Shown here one piece after another: positions 1-8,393 of a DNA stretch of 64,000 nucleotides. Each line of letters starts with the position of its first letter. Within the stretch, counting starts at the first letter, position 1. The stretch is taken from the NCBI GenBank assembly GCA_013530545.1, contig SPVA01000022.1, forward strand, positions 16,833 to 80,832. The letters are read 5' to 3'. The notes beneath the pieces were generated by a model, which was given only the letters and a program-made list of their open reading frames with translations, did no database searches and had not been told where the DNA came from. The position numbers were made by a program, and so were the translations under genes. The DNA comes from Acinetobacter lwoffii (GTDB taxonomy: Bacteria; Pseudomonadota; Gammaproteobacteria; Pseudomonadales; Moraxellaceae).

Positions 1-3
1 CCA

Positions 4-246
4 TCACGCCACCTTTACATCTAAATAATCAGGGTTATCCAGGTGCTCTTCATATTCACCAAATAGCACCTGGCATGCTGCATTGCCTGTTAAATCTTTC
101 TTTAAGAGCACGTAACTCAGTGTCTTGCGTGTGCCTTTGCCGCTAAATGTCGAGCTGCCATCCGCAAGTTCATTTTTGATATAACCCAATTTTTCTAGCC
201 AAAGCTTAAAGCCAACTTCATGCTTCTTTTTAATTCTGAAGATCAT
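4..246 (-). CDS. Hypothetical phage protein, about 80 residues
   Basis: Small basic protein of unknown function at the distal end of the leftward early operon. The reading frame could begin at 282, but the ATG at 246 (product starting MIFRIKKKHEV) is preceded at the proper distance by a G-rich Shine-Dalgarno-like run (GGGGGTACAG), whereas the upstream ATG has none, so 246 is preferred. No domain is recognised. It follows the 382-residue protein by about 70 bases and is presumably co-transcribed with it. Function unknown; only the coding call is supported. Confidence 0.5.
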   Translation of the reverse strand: MIFRIKKKHEVGFKLWLEKLGYIKNELADGSSTFSGKGTRKTLSYVLLKKDLTGNAACQVLFGEYEEHLDNPDYLDVKVA

Positions 247-318
247 CTGTACCCCCAGGTGTTCGCAAAATTTCGAAGGCAATCATCAATACCGAATAGG
301 TTGATGTTGCGGTAAGTT

Positions 319-1467
319 CTAACCCGACCTTTGTGCTGCACAAGCAGCACGCGGGTCATAGAAGAGTAGGAATAACTCATGATCTTTGCGCTGTGCATAC
401 AGGCTAAGTAGCTCCTGATGATCAGCTGGAAGTAATTTAGCTGCAGGTATCGCTGGTGCTAATCGCTCTAGAGTTTCTACTGAATCCATGTCATAGATCC
501 GATTGATCAAAACCTGTTTTTTCTTCTTGTAGAACAGATCGATAGAGGCACTACCATGCTCAGCACTTTCTACTGATGCTTGTTTGCGTGCGGCATTTTC
601 AATTTGATCAATCAAACTTGGTTGCGCGACTTCAATGACTTCTTCTACGATTGGTTCAGGTTCAGCCTTAGGCGTGTATTGTTCAGGATCCAGCTCAAGA
701 AGTTTGTCTTCAGTCAGTTTGCACAAGTGCTGTTGATCTTTTTGATCTAAGTGTCCATTGGCCAGAAATACGTGACGGAATGAAAGAACGTCATCCTCCT
801 TAGTAAACTGATCAATTTGTGCAGTGAACTTTTCAACAAGCTTTACCCGGTCGGTTTCAACTGAATCCGCTTCAATTTCTGTAACTGGGGTTTCAGTATT
901 AATAGTGGCTTCTTGCTCTATGGCTTCAATAGGCTGAATCAGCTCTGGCTCAGGCTGTTTTTCAATATCTGGTACAGCATCACCTGGGCCAGATGGTATG
1001 CCAGCCTGTTCAGTCTCATTCTTAGCTTTGGTTGAGCGTCTCTTTTTGGGTTTGCCTGTATTGTCTATAGTTGGGGGATAGACAATCATTCGACCAAGTA
1101 GCTCACCCATTGCCACTAATTGTAATTCGGCATTTTCTTTATCCGCCTGAGCAAAACCATTGTCGACAGCTTTGAAATACTCCATGCACTGTTTGCTGTA
1201 TTTAACCTGTGAGATATGGTCAGGATGAATAATAAAGATTTCCTGATCTTCCACGACATCATCAAGAGTCAAAGGCTTGGTAAATGTAATACCAGCCAGT
1301 TCCATGGTTTCAATCTTGATGCAGAACTCATAGCCTGGCATAGCGAAAATCGTAGCAGGGAACTGAGACAGATCATCAAAATCCATTAACTCGCCAGCAG
1401 CGCGGCACATGATATTTCGGCCAGCCATCATTGCTTCAAAAGCTTCTTTGCTATTTAGAATTTTCAT
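319..1467 (-). CDS. Hypothetical phage early protein with acidic linker
   Basis: A 382-residue protein of unknown function. The N-terminal ~60 residues (ILNSKEAFEAMMAGR..., then hydrophobic beta-like segments) resemble in pattern the N-terminus of the 178-residue protein two genes upstream (2587-3123), suggesting a shared small fold. A basic patch near residues 140-150 (KPKKRRSTKAK) is followed by a long Glu/Pro-rich, probably disordered stretch and a helical C-terminus. The start overlaps the stop of the upstream ATPase gene by four bases, so the genes are translationally coupled. The position next to a recombination ATPase suggests, but does not show, a role in phage DNA recombination or replication. 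Confidence 0.7.
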   Translation of the reverse strand: MKILNSKEAFEAMMAGRNIMCRAAGELMDFDDLSQFPATIFAMPGYEFCIKIETMELAGITFTKPLTLDDVVEDQEIFIIHPDHISQVKYSKQCMEYFKAVDNGFAQADKENAELQLVAMGELLGRMIVYPPTIDNTGKPKKRRSTKAKNETEQAGIPSGPGDAVPDIEKQPEPELIQPIEAIEQEATINTETPVTEIEADSVETDRVKLVEKFTAQIDQFTKEDDVLSFRHVFLANGHLDQKDQQHLCKLTEDKLLELDPEQYTPKAEPEPIVEEVIEVAQPSLIDQIENAARKQASVESAEHGSASIDLFYKKKKQVLINRIYDMDSVETLERLAPAIPAAKLLPADHQELLSLYAQRKDHELFLLFYDPRAACAAQRSG

Positions 1468-2585
1468 GCTGTCATTGCTCCCTTCGCCAATTGTTCTATG
1501 TCATTTTTTACAGCTTCAAATTTGGAAGCTTCTATCTGGTTGAGAGCATCAAGCCCCAAGTGTTCACACACTGTTTTTGCATCAAGCCCACAGGTATCGA
1601 TAAAGTCCTGTAGATCGGCAAGCTGCTCATCAGAAATGCCATTAAACTCTGGTGGATCTGTCCATGCATTGCGCTGTCTATCGAATATGCACTTCATTTC
1701 CAGAGCACGACGAACCAGCTCGGCACGCATATTCTTGTAATACAGATGAGTGTCTTCAAGGGACTGAGTGAGCTGATTTAGATCACTCGCATACTGGGCC
1801 TCACCACAGCTTTGTACCCAGTTTTCTAGATCTTCTTGAGCCTTGATTGCGGCCAATTGATCTGGTGTCAGGGTATTGATATGGTCCTTAGCCTGTTTGA
1901 TAAGATCGGCCAGAAATGTAGGACTGGTCTTTAGATCTGGCACCCACACTTCACCAGTATCACCACCTAAACCACCCGCATTTTTAGCGTGATGGGTAGG
2001 GCAAGGCTTAAAGCTAATCACCCGGGCATTCTTACCTTCACCAGTAGTGACTGTGGTCAAATAACCCATGATGTCAGCAATTCGATATAGCTCATTACGG
2101 TTTTTACCACCCAGATCAGGGCGATAAATTACCTGGTCACCGCTTTGATCTTCAGAAGCGTGAGCAATAAACACCACATCTTTTCCTGAAGCGATCAGCG
2201 TATTCACGTACTGCTTAAAGATGTTGTTGGCCAAGCCCTGGGCTTTAAGCTTTAACGATCCATCTTTCTGTTTATTCGTCGCATTCAGCATTAAATGTGT
2301 TTTGATGCTTTCAAGCATTGCCCCAACGGTATCAATCACAATGGTGTTATACGGTTCAAGATCGGCCATTGTTAGGTTTGCAACATCAGACCACTGGTGA
2401 GCCTGAACTACAGCACCGCGACGAAGTTCACCAGTACGGTGAGAACCTTTGTCAAAGTCGAAAGAAATAGCTTTGTCACCCGTAAAGCCGATAGAGGTTT
2501 TACCCAAACCCGGATCTGCGTACAGGTAAACAATAATTGCTTGGACCAACAGCGCCTGATTCGCTGGAATAATATTAATCGCCAT
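1464..2585 (-). CDS. Phage AAA-family (AAA_24/Sak4-like) ATPase
   Basis: Predicted nucleotide-binding protein of the RecA-like phage ATPase group that includes Sak4-type recombinases. The N-terminus has a Walker A loop (ADPGLGKTS, about residue 25) and a Walker B-like strand (YNTIVIDTVGAM) followed by the sensor-like FIAHASED. Such proteins bind ATP and support single-strand annealing or recombination of phage DNA; that role is inferred from the family. The start at 2585 (MAINIIPANQ) is chosen because AGGAG lies just upstream; a longer frame would overlap the preceding gene. The C-terminal third is helical and without a recognised domain. 373 residues. Confidence 0.8.
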   Translation of the reverse strand: MAINIIPANQALLVQAIIVYLYADPGLGKTSIGFTGDKAISFDFDKGSHRTGELRRGAVVQAHQWSDVANLTMADLEPYNTIVIDTVGAMLESIKTHLMLNATNKQKDGSLKLKAQGLANNIFKQYVNTLIASGKDVVFIAHASEDQSGDQVIYRPDLGGKNRNELYRIADIMGYLTTVTTGEGKNARVISFKPCPTHHAKNAGGLGGDTGEVWVPDLKTSPTFLADLIKQAKDHINTLTPDQLAAIKAQEDLENWVQSCGEAQYASDLNQLTQSLEDTHLYYKNMRAELVRRALEMKCIFDRQRNAWTDPPEFNGISDEQLADLQDFIDTCGLDAKTVCEHLGLDALNQIEASKFEAVKNDIEQLAKGAMTA

Positions 2586-2586
2586 C

Positions 2587-3123
2587 TCAACGTACTCCTG
2601 CAGGACGGTTATTGCGCTTAAAGTTCTTATAGTCTTCAGATGCAAAGAAGCCGGTATTTTCTAAAACTTGATGACGCTTGTTCTTTCGCATAGCAACACG
2701 CGCATTTTCCAACCCATCTAAAATCCATTTTGGAGTAAGGGATTTATCCATCTTCCTCAATGAGCCATCCGGCTGAATGGAGTAGATCTGCGTATTGCAG
2801 AAATAGTCGGAAATAGTTCCTGAGCTTTTGACACGTAGAGCAAAATAGCTGGCCCGAGTTTTACCTACTCGATATATTTCAAGTCCCTCAAAGGTCTTGA
2901 TGTATTCAGAGAAGTAGCGATGAGTTGAGTTGAACTCAATCGGCATTGGCACTACAGGTAGCTCATCTGCTTTGAATTGCAGGAAACCAGTGTAGAGGTC
3001 TACAAAATTAATTTGAGTTCGATCATTTAGAGGAGACCAGTCATCAGAGCCGCATTCACACCAGTAGACCGATTGACCATTCAAAAGCGCTTCAAAGATT
3101 TGATCAGCAGAATTTAAAATCAT
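2587..3123 (-). CDS. Hypothetical phage early protein
   Basis: 178 residues, function not recognised. The N-terminus (ILNSADQIFEALLNGQSVYW) has the pattern 'EAL..G..V.W' seen in several small phage proteins and in the 382-residue protein of this operon. The C-terminus is rich in Arg, Lys and Asn. The stop sits two bases before the ATPase start and the start overlaps the stop of the upstream exported protein by four bases, so the genes form a tightly packed leftward operon. Confidence 0.65.
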   Translation of the reverse strand: MILNSADQIFEALLNGQSVYWCECGSDDWSPLNDRTQINFVDLYTGFLQFKADELPVVPMPIEFNSTHRYFSEYIKTFEGLEIYRVGKTRASYFALRVKSSGTISDYFCNTQIYSIQPDGSLRKMDKSLTPKWILDGLENARVAMRKNKRHQVLENTGFFASEDYKNFKRNNRPAGVR

Positions 3124-3554
3124 GACTGAACCTCCACCAGACGGTGCTTCATGATGTAGCCGGCGATCATTGAATTGATTTCGCGGTGATCCTGGTAGTC
3201 TGTGAAGTCTTTATACGGATTGCCATTAGCATCGAACACCTTGATTTCACCTAGTTCAACGACTTCTATATTTGTGAATTCGGAACCTGGTACACCGTAA
3301 TCATCCGGGTATGCTTCAACTTCAAACGAAGTTATTTCCAAACGGAAACCATCCAGATTTACGACTGCTTCACCGCGCATATCGTCGAGCATCTTTAAAG
3401 AGACGATTCCATATTCAGATTGAATATTTTGAGTTGGTGCCACCTGGTCAGTACCAAAGTCAGCAAGATGAGCAAACGCTAAGGCGCTTACAGTTAAGGC
3501 AGCGGTAAACAGAGTTACCTTGAAGCTATTGTGTGGAGTTAATTTTGTGTTCAT
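3120..3554 (-). CDS. Hypothetical exported phage protein
   Basis: First gene of the leftward operon. The ATG at 3554 gives a 144-residue product with a short basic N-terminus and a hydrophobic core ending in SALAFAHLADFG, like a Sec signal peptide; a longer frame reaches 3608 but would run through the promoter-proximal region. The mature part is small, acidic and of unknown function. A signal-peptide protein leading an operon of DNA-metabolism genes is unusual; it could act at the envelope (for example superinfection exclusion), but nothing in the sequence demonstrates that. Confidence 0.6.
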   Translation of the reverse strand: MNTKLTPHNSFKVTLFTAALTVSALAFAHLADFGTDQVAPTQNIQSEYGIVSLKMLDDMRGEAVVNLDGFRLEITSFEVEAYPDDYGVPGSEFTNIEVVELGEIKVFDANGNPYKDFTDYQDHREINSMIAGYIMKHRLVEVQS

Positions 3555-3641
3555 AATTACTTTACTCACAGAGAGAGTGTGGGTCATGCCCCAGGTTGTT
3601 CGTTGCAACGCTGGGGCTTTTCTTTGTTTGTGATGAAAAGA

Positions 3642-3715
3642 TTAACTGTAGTTAATAAAATAGTCAACAATAAAATTAACCTTAGTTAAAGAAAAGTTAA
3701 CTTTTTTTATTAACC
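3642..3715. promoter_or_regulatory. Left operator region with TTAACTnnAGTTAA dyads
   Basis: Upstream of the leftward operon are a perfect dyad TTAACTGTAGTTAA (3642-3655), a near-match TTAACCTTAGTTAA (3676-3689), and further GTTAAC/TTAACC half-sites up to 3715. The same 14-bp motif occurs between the repressor and cro genes (9071-9143). The simplest reading is that the S24 repressor binds here too and silences the leftward early operon in the lysogen, like lambda oL. Confidence 0.7.
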
Positions 3716-3730
3716 ATGTTTTAATAGACA

Positions 3731-3757
3731 AAAGAAAACCCATCACAGGGATGGGTT
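3731..3757 (-). terminator. Rho-independent terminator of the 3775-4128 gene
   Basis: Stem AACCCATC/GATGGGTT with a five-base loop. On the minus strand it is followed by TTTTC(T)TTT, just past the stop codon of the MliC-like lipoprotein. Confidence 0.7.
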
Positions 3758-3774
3758 GTCCTACAACAATAATC

Positions 3775-4128
3775 TTATTTTTTGTATTCAGTAATACTGA
3801 TAGGTTTGTCTTTCATAAACTCTACAATACCTTCACCAGCTTTGAAGTGAATTGAAACACCATCATTATTGGCTAAACGCATACCACTTCCTGAAATAGC
3901 TCGCTTAAGGTGATAAACCTTGCCAGAATTATCTGTCATTTCTGCAGTTTCAAAATTATCCGAAGATTTCAATTCAACTGTAAGATCCATTGGACCAGTA
4001 AAGTTAATTACCTGAGTTTCAGCCGGAGTATTGCTCACAACTTTTTCTTGCACCACTTCGTTTTTTGGATTTGAAGTACAGCCAGTAATCGCCAATCCTA
4101 ACAATGCTGCACCTAACAAATATTTCAT
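3775..4128 (-). CDS. MliC-like lipoprotein (putative lysozyme inhibitor)
   Basis: 117-residue lipoprotein. The first 17 residues form a lipoprotein signal peptide with lipobox ending ITGC (Cys17 acylated). The C-terminal half (about residues 65-110) has the order typical of the MliC/PliC family: a short beta strand with VYHLKRA, a conserved SGSGMRL loop (family: SxSGxxY) and FKAGEGIVEF, corresponding to the WTKGDEA strand. MliC proteins inhibit c-type lysozyme in the periplasm or outer membrane. The assignment is by pattern only, and the Tyr of the family motif is replaced by Leu. It is a monocistronic accessory gene with its own terminator, probably expressed from the lysogen. Confidence 0.6.
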   Translation of the reverse strand: MKYLLGAALLGLAITGCTSNPKNEVVQEKVVSNTPAETQVINFTGPMDLTVELKSSDNFETAEMTDNSGKVYHLKRAISGSGMRLANNDGVSIHFKAGEGIVEFMKDKPISITEYKK

Positions 4129-4220
4129 TGATACTTACCTTTCTATTTCTGAATCATAGGTATCTTTATACTAATTGTTATAATGTAACATTTAAAGACA
4201 AGGTTACACTTACCTTACAT

Positions 4221-4246
4221 AAAGAAAAACCCGCGGATAGCGGGTT
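4221..4246 (-). terminator. Rho-independent terminator of the 4335-4670 gene
   Basis: Stem AACCCGC/GCGGGTT with a five-base loop, followed on the minus strand by TTTTCTTT. It lies 90 bases beyond the stop of the leftward lipoprotein gene. Confidence 0.65.
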
Positions 4247-4334
4247 AGTGGTGCTTTACTTTGTTATTACAGACCCGGTCATGAGAGGTCTTAAGTCCAA
4301 TATAAAGATTTAATATTTCAGAAGTAAGAAAGCT

Positions 4335-4670
4335 TTAGCACTGAATAGCATCTTTCTCTTTGTAGTGATCCAAAACCAAATCCATATCAGCCAAAAGTGC
4401 AGCTTCAGAGTATTCGCCGGGTGATAGCTTCAACAAGTTAGGTATATAGTTTTTTTCATACTCACGCGGGTAGTCTCTGCATAAGATCTTTACCCGCACA
4501 TCTTGAGTGGTGAACTCTGAATCTAACTTTTCTAGGTATTTGCTAAGAATATTATCTGAGTTCTCAAGAGCTGTTGTGGTTGTGATTGGATCTATATCTT
4601 CATCTGGTTGCTTCTCACAACCAGTGAAAGCTAAGGATAAGAGTAGGGTGGTCAAAATTATTGTTTTCAT
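4335..4670 (-). CDS. Hypothetical lipoprotein
   Basis: 111-residue predicted lipoprotein: basic start, hydrophobic core, lipobox AFTGC (Cys18), then an acidic mature domain (EKQPDEDIDPI) with two more cysteines, one at the C-terminus. The ATG at 4670 is preferred over an upstream one because it begins the signal peptide. No family recognised. It stands alone, divergent from the three-gene cassette that starts at 4807, and is probably another accessory gene. Confidence 0.65.
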   Translation of the reverse strand: MKTIILTTLLLSLAFTGCEKQPDEDIDPITTTTALENSDNILSKYLEKLDSEFTTQDVRVKILCRDYPREYEKNYIPNLLKLSPGEYSEAALLADMDLVLDHYKEKDAIQC

Positions 4671-4806
4671 AGGTCTGTTTTGTTGTTTTATTATACAAAG
4701 GATATATAAATTAAAAAAAAGTAAACCTGTCAAGATTACTTTTAAACTTTTAATTAAGTATGATCAATACTGTAAAATGGTGTTGAAATTTTTTTGAGCT
4801 TCTGTT

Positions 4807-5682
4807 ATGGATTTAGAATATAAGGCTTTATCTAAGATCTTCAATAGTGGTGTTCTAACGGACATTGCTAAGGGTGATTTGTCTTATGTTTTTAAAATGG
4901 TAAATAAATTCTTTCCAGAAGACGATACTAAGCTTTCCTTGAAAGAGTTATATGAAAAAACATATCAAATTCTTCTTAGACAATACCCTAATGAGTATAT
5001 CTATAAGAACTTAATAGCTAATAAAATTCTGTTAGGGCGCCACTCTTTGAACACAGCTACTATGTTGTCTGAGTTTAGAGTGGGAACCAATAAAGCTGAT
5101 TGCGTGATCCTGAATGGCAAATCAACATGCTATGAAATTAAAACAGATTACGATTCTTTGGCTCGGTTAGATGACCAGTTGGATGCTTATACTCAGGTTT
5201 TTGACGATGTCTATGTTGTTTGTAGCCAAAAACATGTAAAGTCTGTTTTAGAAAAAACAAAAGCATCGATAGGTGTAATTTTTTTATCAGAAAAAATGAC
5301 TTTTCAAGAAATAAGAAAAGCTCACCACAATGAAATTAAAAACAAAAAGCTGTTATTGCAAGCTCTTCGTAAGAATGAGTATGTGGAGTTGATTCAAAAC
5401 TTAACTGGTGAGGTCTTAGAAGCTCCGAATACCCAGCTATTTGATTTATGCCTGGAAAAGCTATACTTAAATAATGATGAAGAAAAGTTAAATAGTTTAT
5501 TTATTGAAACGTTAAAGAAATCACGAAAAAACAATGAACATTTTATAACTCATATGCCTAATTCTTTAGTTAATGCTATTATTAGTTATAAATTTAATAA
5601 ACTTCAAATACGCTCATTAATAGACTATTTTGCTACCGAGGAAAAACTTAATGTACTATCCAATATTACGAGGAAAGCTTAA
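4807..5682 (+). CDS. sce7726-like PD-(D/E)XK-type protein, first gene of cassette
   Basis: 291 residues. The central part (about residues 75-160) carries the signature of the sce7726 family: R-x-G-x-x-x-A-D-C-V-I-L-N-G, then CYEIKTDYDSLARL, DDQLDAYTQVFDDVYVV. The D...(E)xK arrangement (D in ADCVIL, E-I-K in YEIKTD) matches a PD-(D/E)XK nuclease core, with the following Asp/Gln residues conserved in the family. A nuclease activity is inferred. The 3' end overlaps the next gene by 32 bases, so the two are coupled. The cassette is visibly more AT-rich than the phage genes around it, which suggests separate acquisition. Start: ATG at 4807 with a weak ribosome site. Confidence 0.7.
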   Translation: MDLEYKALSKIFNSGVLTDIAKGDLSYVFKMVNKFFPEDDTKLSLKELYEKTYQILLRQYPNEYIYKNLIANKILLGRHSLNTATMLSEFRVGTNKADCVILNGKSTCYEIKTDYDSLARLDDQLDAYTQVFDDVYVVCSQKHVKSVLEKTKASIGVIFLSEKMTFQEIRKAHHNEIKNKKLLLQALRKNEYVELIQNLTGEVLEAPNTQLFDLCLEKLYLNNDEEKLNSLFIETLKKSRKNNEHFITHMPNSLVNAIISYKFNKLQIRSLIDYFATEEKLNVLSNITRKA

Positions 5683-6571
5683 TGAGTTGTTAGCGTTAAG
5701 AGAGTTAGCAAATCTTCCTGTTGATAAAAAGTTTTGTCCTGTTATTGAACCTGTTCGTAGTTCTTTAGCCCCCCTTTTTAGAACAATTAAAGAATTAAAT
5801 GATAAAGAAATTGTTCCATTAATTTTTTTTAATCCGACTGTTGGGGATTTAGAAGGGTGTGGCTTTCACATAATAGAGGAGTTCAAGAAAGAAATTGAAT
5901 TGCGCTATTTACCAGTATTCGCGGTAAAAGATAGTGTTGAAGATATTCGTTCGTTAATAGATCAATTTGAAGAATATGCTTTATTTCTAATTGATGGTTT
6001 AAGCAATAGTATTATAGATGCCTCAACTAAGGCTGCTTTAACATTCATAAGTTCTACAACAGCACCTAATCTAATAAAAAAATTAAATAATGTAGTTTTA
6101 TATGATGATTTTTTTAAAAAGCAAAAAAGAAATGCCGATTACCCAGTAGAATCTCCATTCTCATCATTACATACATATTATAATGAATTCAGAAATGTTA
6201 ATGGTTTTGGTGACTATACAATTTTAAGTGAAGAATATAATGAGTCAGGCGGACCGGCCTACGTAGTTACTATCCATGTTACTTATATCAACTCTAAAAA
6301 ATTTGATGAAGCATTTGTTCGTCATTATTCTTCTGATACTGACAATGATACTCCAGCCAATCCTGGTAAAAAGTTTATAGAAGCATTAGAGAAATTTATT
6401 GTAGAAAAAAATGATCAGAAGATTGAGTTCCTAGACACATCAGCTAGTATTGATTTTCAGAAAATATATGATGCCAAACACTTTCCTGGTTTAGGTCAAG
6501 TAAAGAAAATTTCAATAATGCATCATATTGAAACTATTAATAATTATTTAATCAATAATTTAAATAATTGA
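5651..6571 (+). CDS. Beta-family (sce7725-like) protein, second gene of cassette
   Basis: 306 residues starting MYYPILRGKLNELLALREL, the characteristic N-terminus of the 'beta protein'/sce7725 family, followed by the F-CPVIEPVRS segment. The family is named after a phage gene and is found next to sce7726-type genes; its biochemical function is unknown. The frame extends to 5630, but GAGGA at 5638-5642 places the start at 5651. The gene lies inside the three-gene rightward cassette, eight bases before the RES gene. It may be a partner or regulator of the neighbouring predicted nuclease and RES protein. Confidence 0.7.
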   Translation: MYYPILRGKLNELLALRELANLPVDKKFCPVIEPVRSSLAPLFRTIKELNDKEIVPLIFFNPTVGDLEGCGFHIIEEFKKEIELRYLPVFAVKDSVEDIRSLIDQFEEYALFLIDGLSNSIIDASTKAALTFISSTTAPNLIKKLNNVVLYDDFFKKQKRNADYPVESPFSSLHTYYNEFRNVNGFGDYTILSEEYNESGGPAYVVTIHVTYINSKKFDEAFVRHYSSDTDNDTPANPGKKFIEALEKFIVEKNDQKIEFLDTSASIDFQKIYDAKHFPGLGQVKKISIMHHIETINNYLINNLNN

Positions 6572-6578
6572 GCTGATA

Positions 6579-7631
6579 ATGAAAATAGAAAGATTTTGTT
6601 GTCAGCAATGTTTTACTGAAAAGAATATAGCTCAATTTATTTCAGAAAATGGCAATTTTAAATTGACTTGTTCTTATTGCGAAACAGAAAATGTACAGGC
6701 TATTAACCCTAAACTTATTTTTCAATTTGTAGAAAAATTTGCTTATGGTTTGAAAGAGGATAGTGCTGGAAAATCTTTGTTTGATGTACTTAATGAAGAT
6801 TTCTGTTTTTTTGAGGATAAAGTAATTGATAAGATGAGTTTGCTTACGAGTATTCTCGATGAGAATCTCGATATCCTTGATAGAAGGTACTTTGTACCAG
6901 ATTTAGACTTAATAAAAGATAGTTGGATTGAATTTTGTCAGGAGATTACTACTAAAAATAGATTTTTCCCCCAGACTAAATTATATAAAGATATTTTCAC
7001 CAATACTAAAGAAGAGGATAGAGGTCAAACAAATGCTTTTATATTATTAGTAGATTCATTAACTAAATTTTATTCCACAGAAAGATGTTTTTACAGAGCA
7101 CGCGTTCATGAAAGCAAATTATTAATTGATCAAATGAGGGCACCTCCTTCTATTACTGTAACTGCTGGTCGAGCAAATCCTATAGGTATTTCTTATTTAT
7201 ACTTGGCCGAAAATGAAAAAACATGTATTGCAGAAGTTCGCCCAAGTAATGGTAGCTTAGTTAGTGTAGCTACTTTTAATTTAAAAACTACTTTAAGTAT
7301 TTTAGATTTAACTAATCCAAGAAAAAAAGCCTCCTTTCTTTTACAAGAAAGTGAAAGTTTAGAAAATAGTTTGATTCATATAAATCTATTAGAGATATTT
7401 GCCAAAGAGCTTTCCAAACCTGTTCTGCCTAATAGAACACATTTAGATTACATACCAACTCAATTTATTTGTGAATTTTTTAAAACAGTATGTGGTTTTC
7501 ATGGTCTAGTTTTCAATAGTTCTTTTGGTAATGGTAAGAATATAGTTTTATTTGATCAAAATTTAGTTGAAGATGACTCAATGAAATATTTTAGGATTTC
7601 AAGTATTGATCATAACTACAGTTTAGACTAA
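6579..7631 (+). CDS. RES-domain protein with N-terminal zinc ribbon
   Basis: 350 residues. N-terminal CCQQC ... CSYC pairs (residues 8-32) suggest a small zinc ribbon, as in HEPN/RES N-terminal proteins. From about residue 165 a RES domain is visible: FYRARVHES, GISYLYLAENEKTCIAEVRP and, near the end, GLVFNSSFGNG, supplying the Arg, Tyr, Glu and Ser positions typical of RES. Characterised RES toxins (Xre-RES type) consume NAD+ and arrest growth, so an NAD+-targeting effector is the natural hypothesis; no Xre antitoxin is adjacent. It follows the beta-family gene by eight bases and is last in the cassette. Activity inferred, not shown. Confidence 0.75.
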   Translation: MKIERFCCQQCFTEKNIAQFISENGNFKLTCSYCETENVQAINPKLIFQFVEKFAYGLKEDSAGKSLFDVLNEDFCFFEDKVIDKMSLLTSILDENLDILDRRYFVPDLDLIKDSWIEFCQEITTKNRFFPQTKLYKDIFTNTKEEDRGQTNAFILLVDSLTKFYSTERCFYRARVHESKLLIDQMRAPPSITVTAGRANPIGISYLYLAENEKTCIAEVRPSNGSLVSVATFNLKTTLSILDLTNPRKKASFLLQESESLENSLIHINLLEIFAKELSKPVLPNRTHLDYIPTQFICEFFKTVCGFHGLVFNSSFGNGKNIVLFDQNLVEDDSMKYFRISSIDHNYSLD

Positions 7632-7700
7632 ATCATTTACATATTATTAAGCTCAATAACTTATTCAAAATGGTATTTTGTATACAGCAATTCATTTTAA

Positions 7701-7916
7701 CTAAATAAAAAGCTGAATACGCTTAAAATTTTTATTCGCTTCAATTTCAGTTTTATAAAATTTGTCTTTATCAGTCGAATCCATAAATTTAGCAAAAGTC
7801 GTGGACTCAAGTAGACGATATAGAAATCTTTCACCTGTCTGAAGTACTACAGTCAACAAGCGGTGCTGGTAAAACACATGACTGATCTTCGGTGAATTTA
7901 TTTCAATCTTTTGCAT
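7701..7916 (-). CDS. Small KTSC-like protein
   Basis: 71 residues. The order 'IsHVfYq..LLTVVLQTGERFLYRLLESTTFAKFM' resembles the KTSC domain (beta strands with G-x-x-Y-x-Y followed by a helix), a short domain common in phage and accessory DNA and of uncertain function. The match is by pattern only. It lies leftward between the cassette and the repressor region. Confidence 0.45.
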   Translation of the reverse strand: MQKIEINSPKISHVFYQHRLLTVVLQTGERFLYRLLESTTFAKFMDSTDKDKFYKTEIEANKNFKRIQLFI

Positions 7917-8014
7917 TATATTTATTAGCTATTTCCTCGGTTGTAATCAGTCTTTTTTATCAACCCTCTTTTGGCCAATTTTCCTTCTTCAGCCAACAAA
8001 AATTGATTTGGGGT

Positions 8015-8317
8015 TTATAGAGCAGAATACTTTTCTAAAAATTCATCTATCCACTCTTGTGCTACCTCAAGATTAGTTATATCCGCCAACTTTAGATTAG
8101 TCTCTTCTGCTTCGTTAAAGCCTTCAATAATAGCTTCAAAGATATTTGCCTCACTAATGACCTCACGTGCTATTTCAGCAGCGTCATAGCTTTGCTTGGC
8201 CTTCTTAAGCGAAGCTATTTGCTTATCAATCCCTTCACCGATTTTGCCTAATGCCAATTTAAATTCTTGACGATTAATTGTTAGCGCAGTTTTGGATTTA
8301 TTAAGTGTTGCGATCAT
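8015..8317 (-). CDS. Hypothetical helical phage protein
   Basis: 100 residues, predicted all-helical and acidic toward the C-terminus; no recognised family. It lies downstream of the repressor gene on the same strand, with GAGGAAACC just upstream of its ATG as ribosome binding site. A hairpin (8369-8387) separates it from the repressor, so it may be a lysogeny-expressed gene. Confidence 0.55.
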   Translation of the reverse strand: MIATLNKSKTALTINRQEFKLALGKIGEGIDKQIASLKKAKQSYDAAEIAREVISEANIFEAIIEGFNEAEETNLKLADITNLEVAQEWIDEFLEKYSAL

Positions 8318-8368
8318 TGTGGTTTCCTCTTCAAGAGTTTTTTCTTTATTGGGTGCTTCTTTGTTACA

Positions 8369-8387
8369 AGCCGCATGTAGCGGCTTT
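8369..8387. terminator. Hairpin after the repressor gene
   Basis: Stem AAGCCGC/GCGGCTT, loop ATGTA. T-rich on the plus side and only weakly so on the minus side, so its efficiency for the repressor transcript is uncertain. Confidence 0.4.
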
Positions 8388-8393
8388 TATTAT

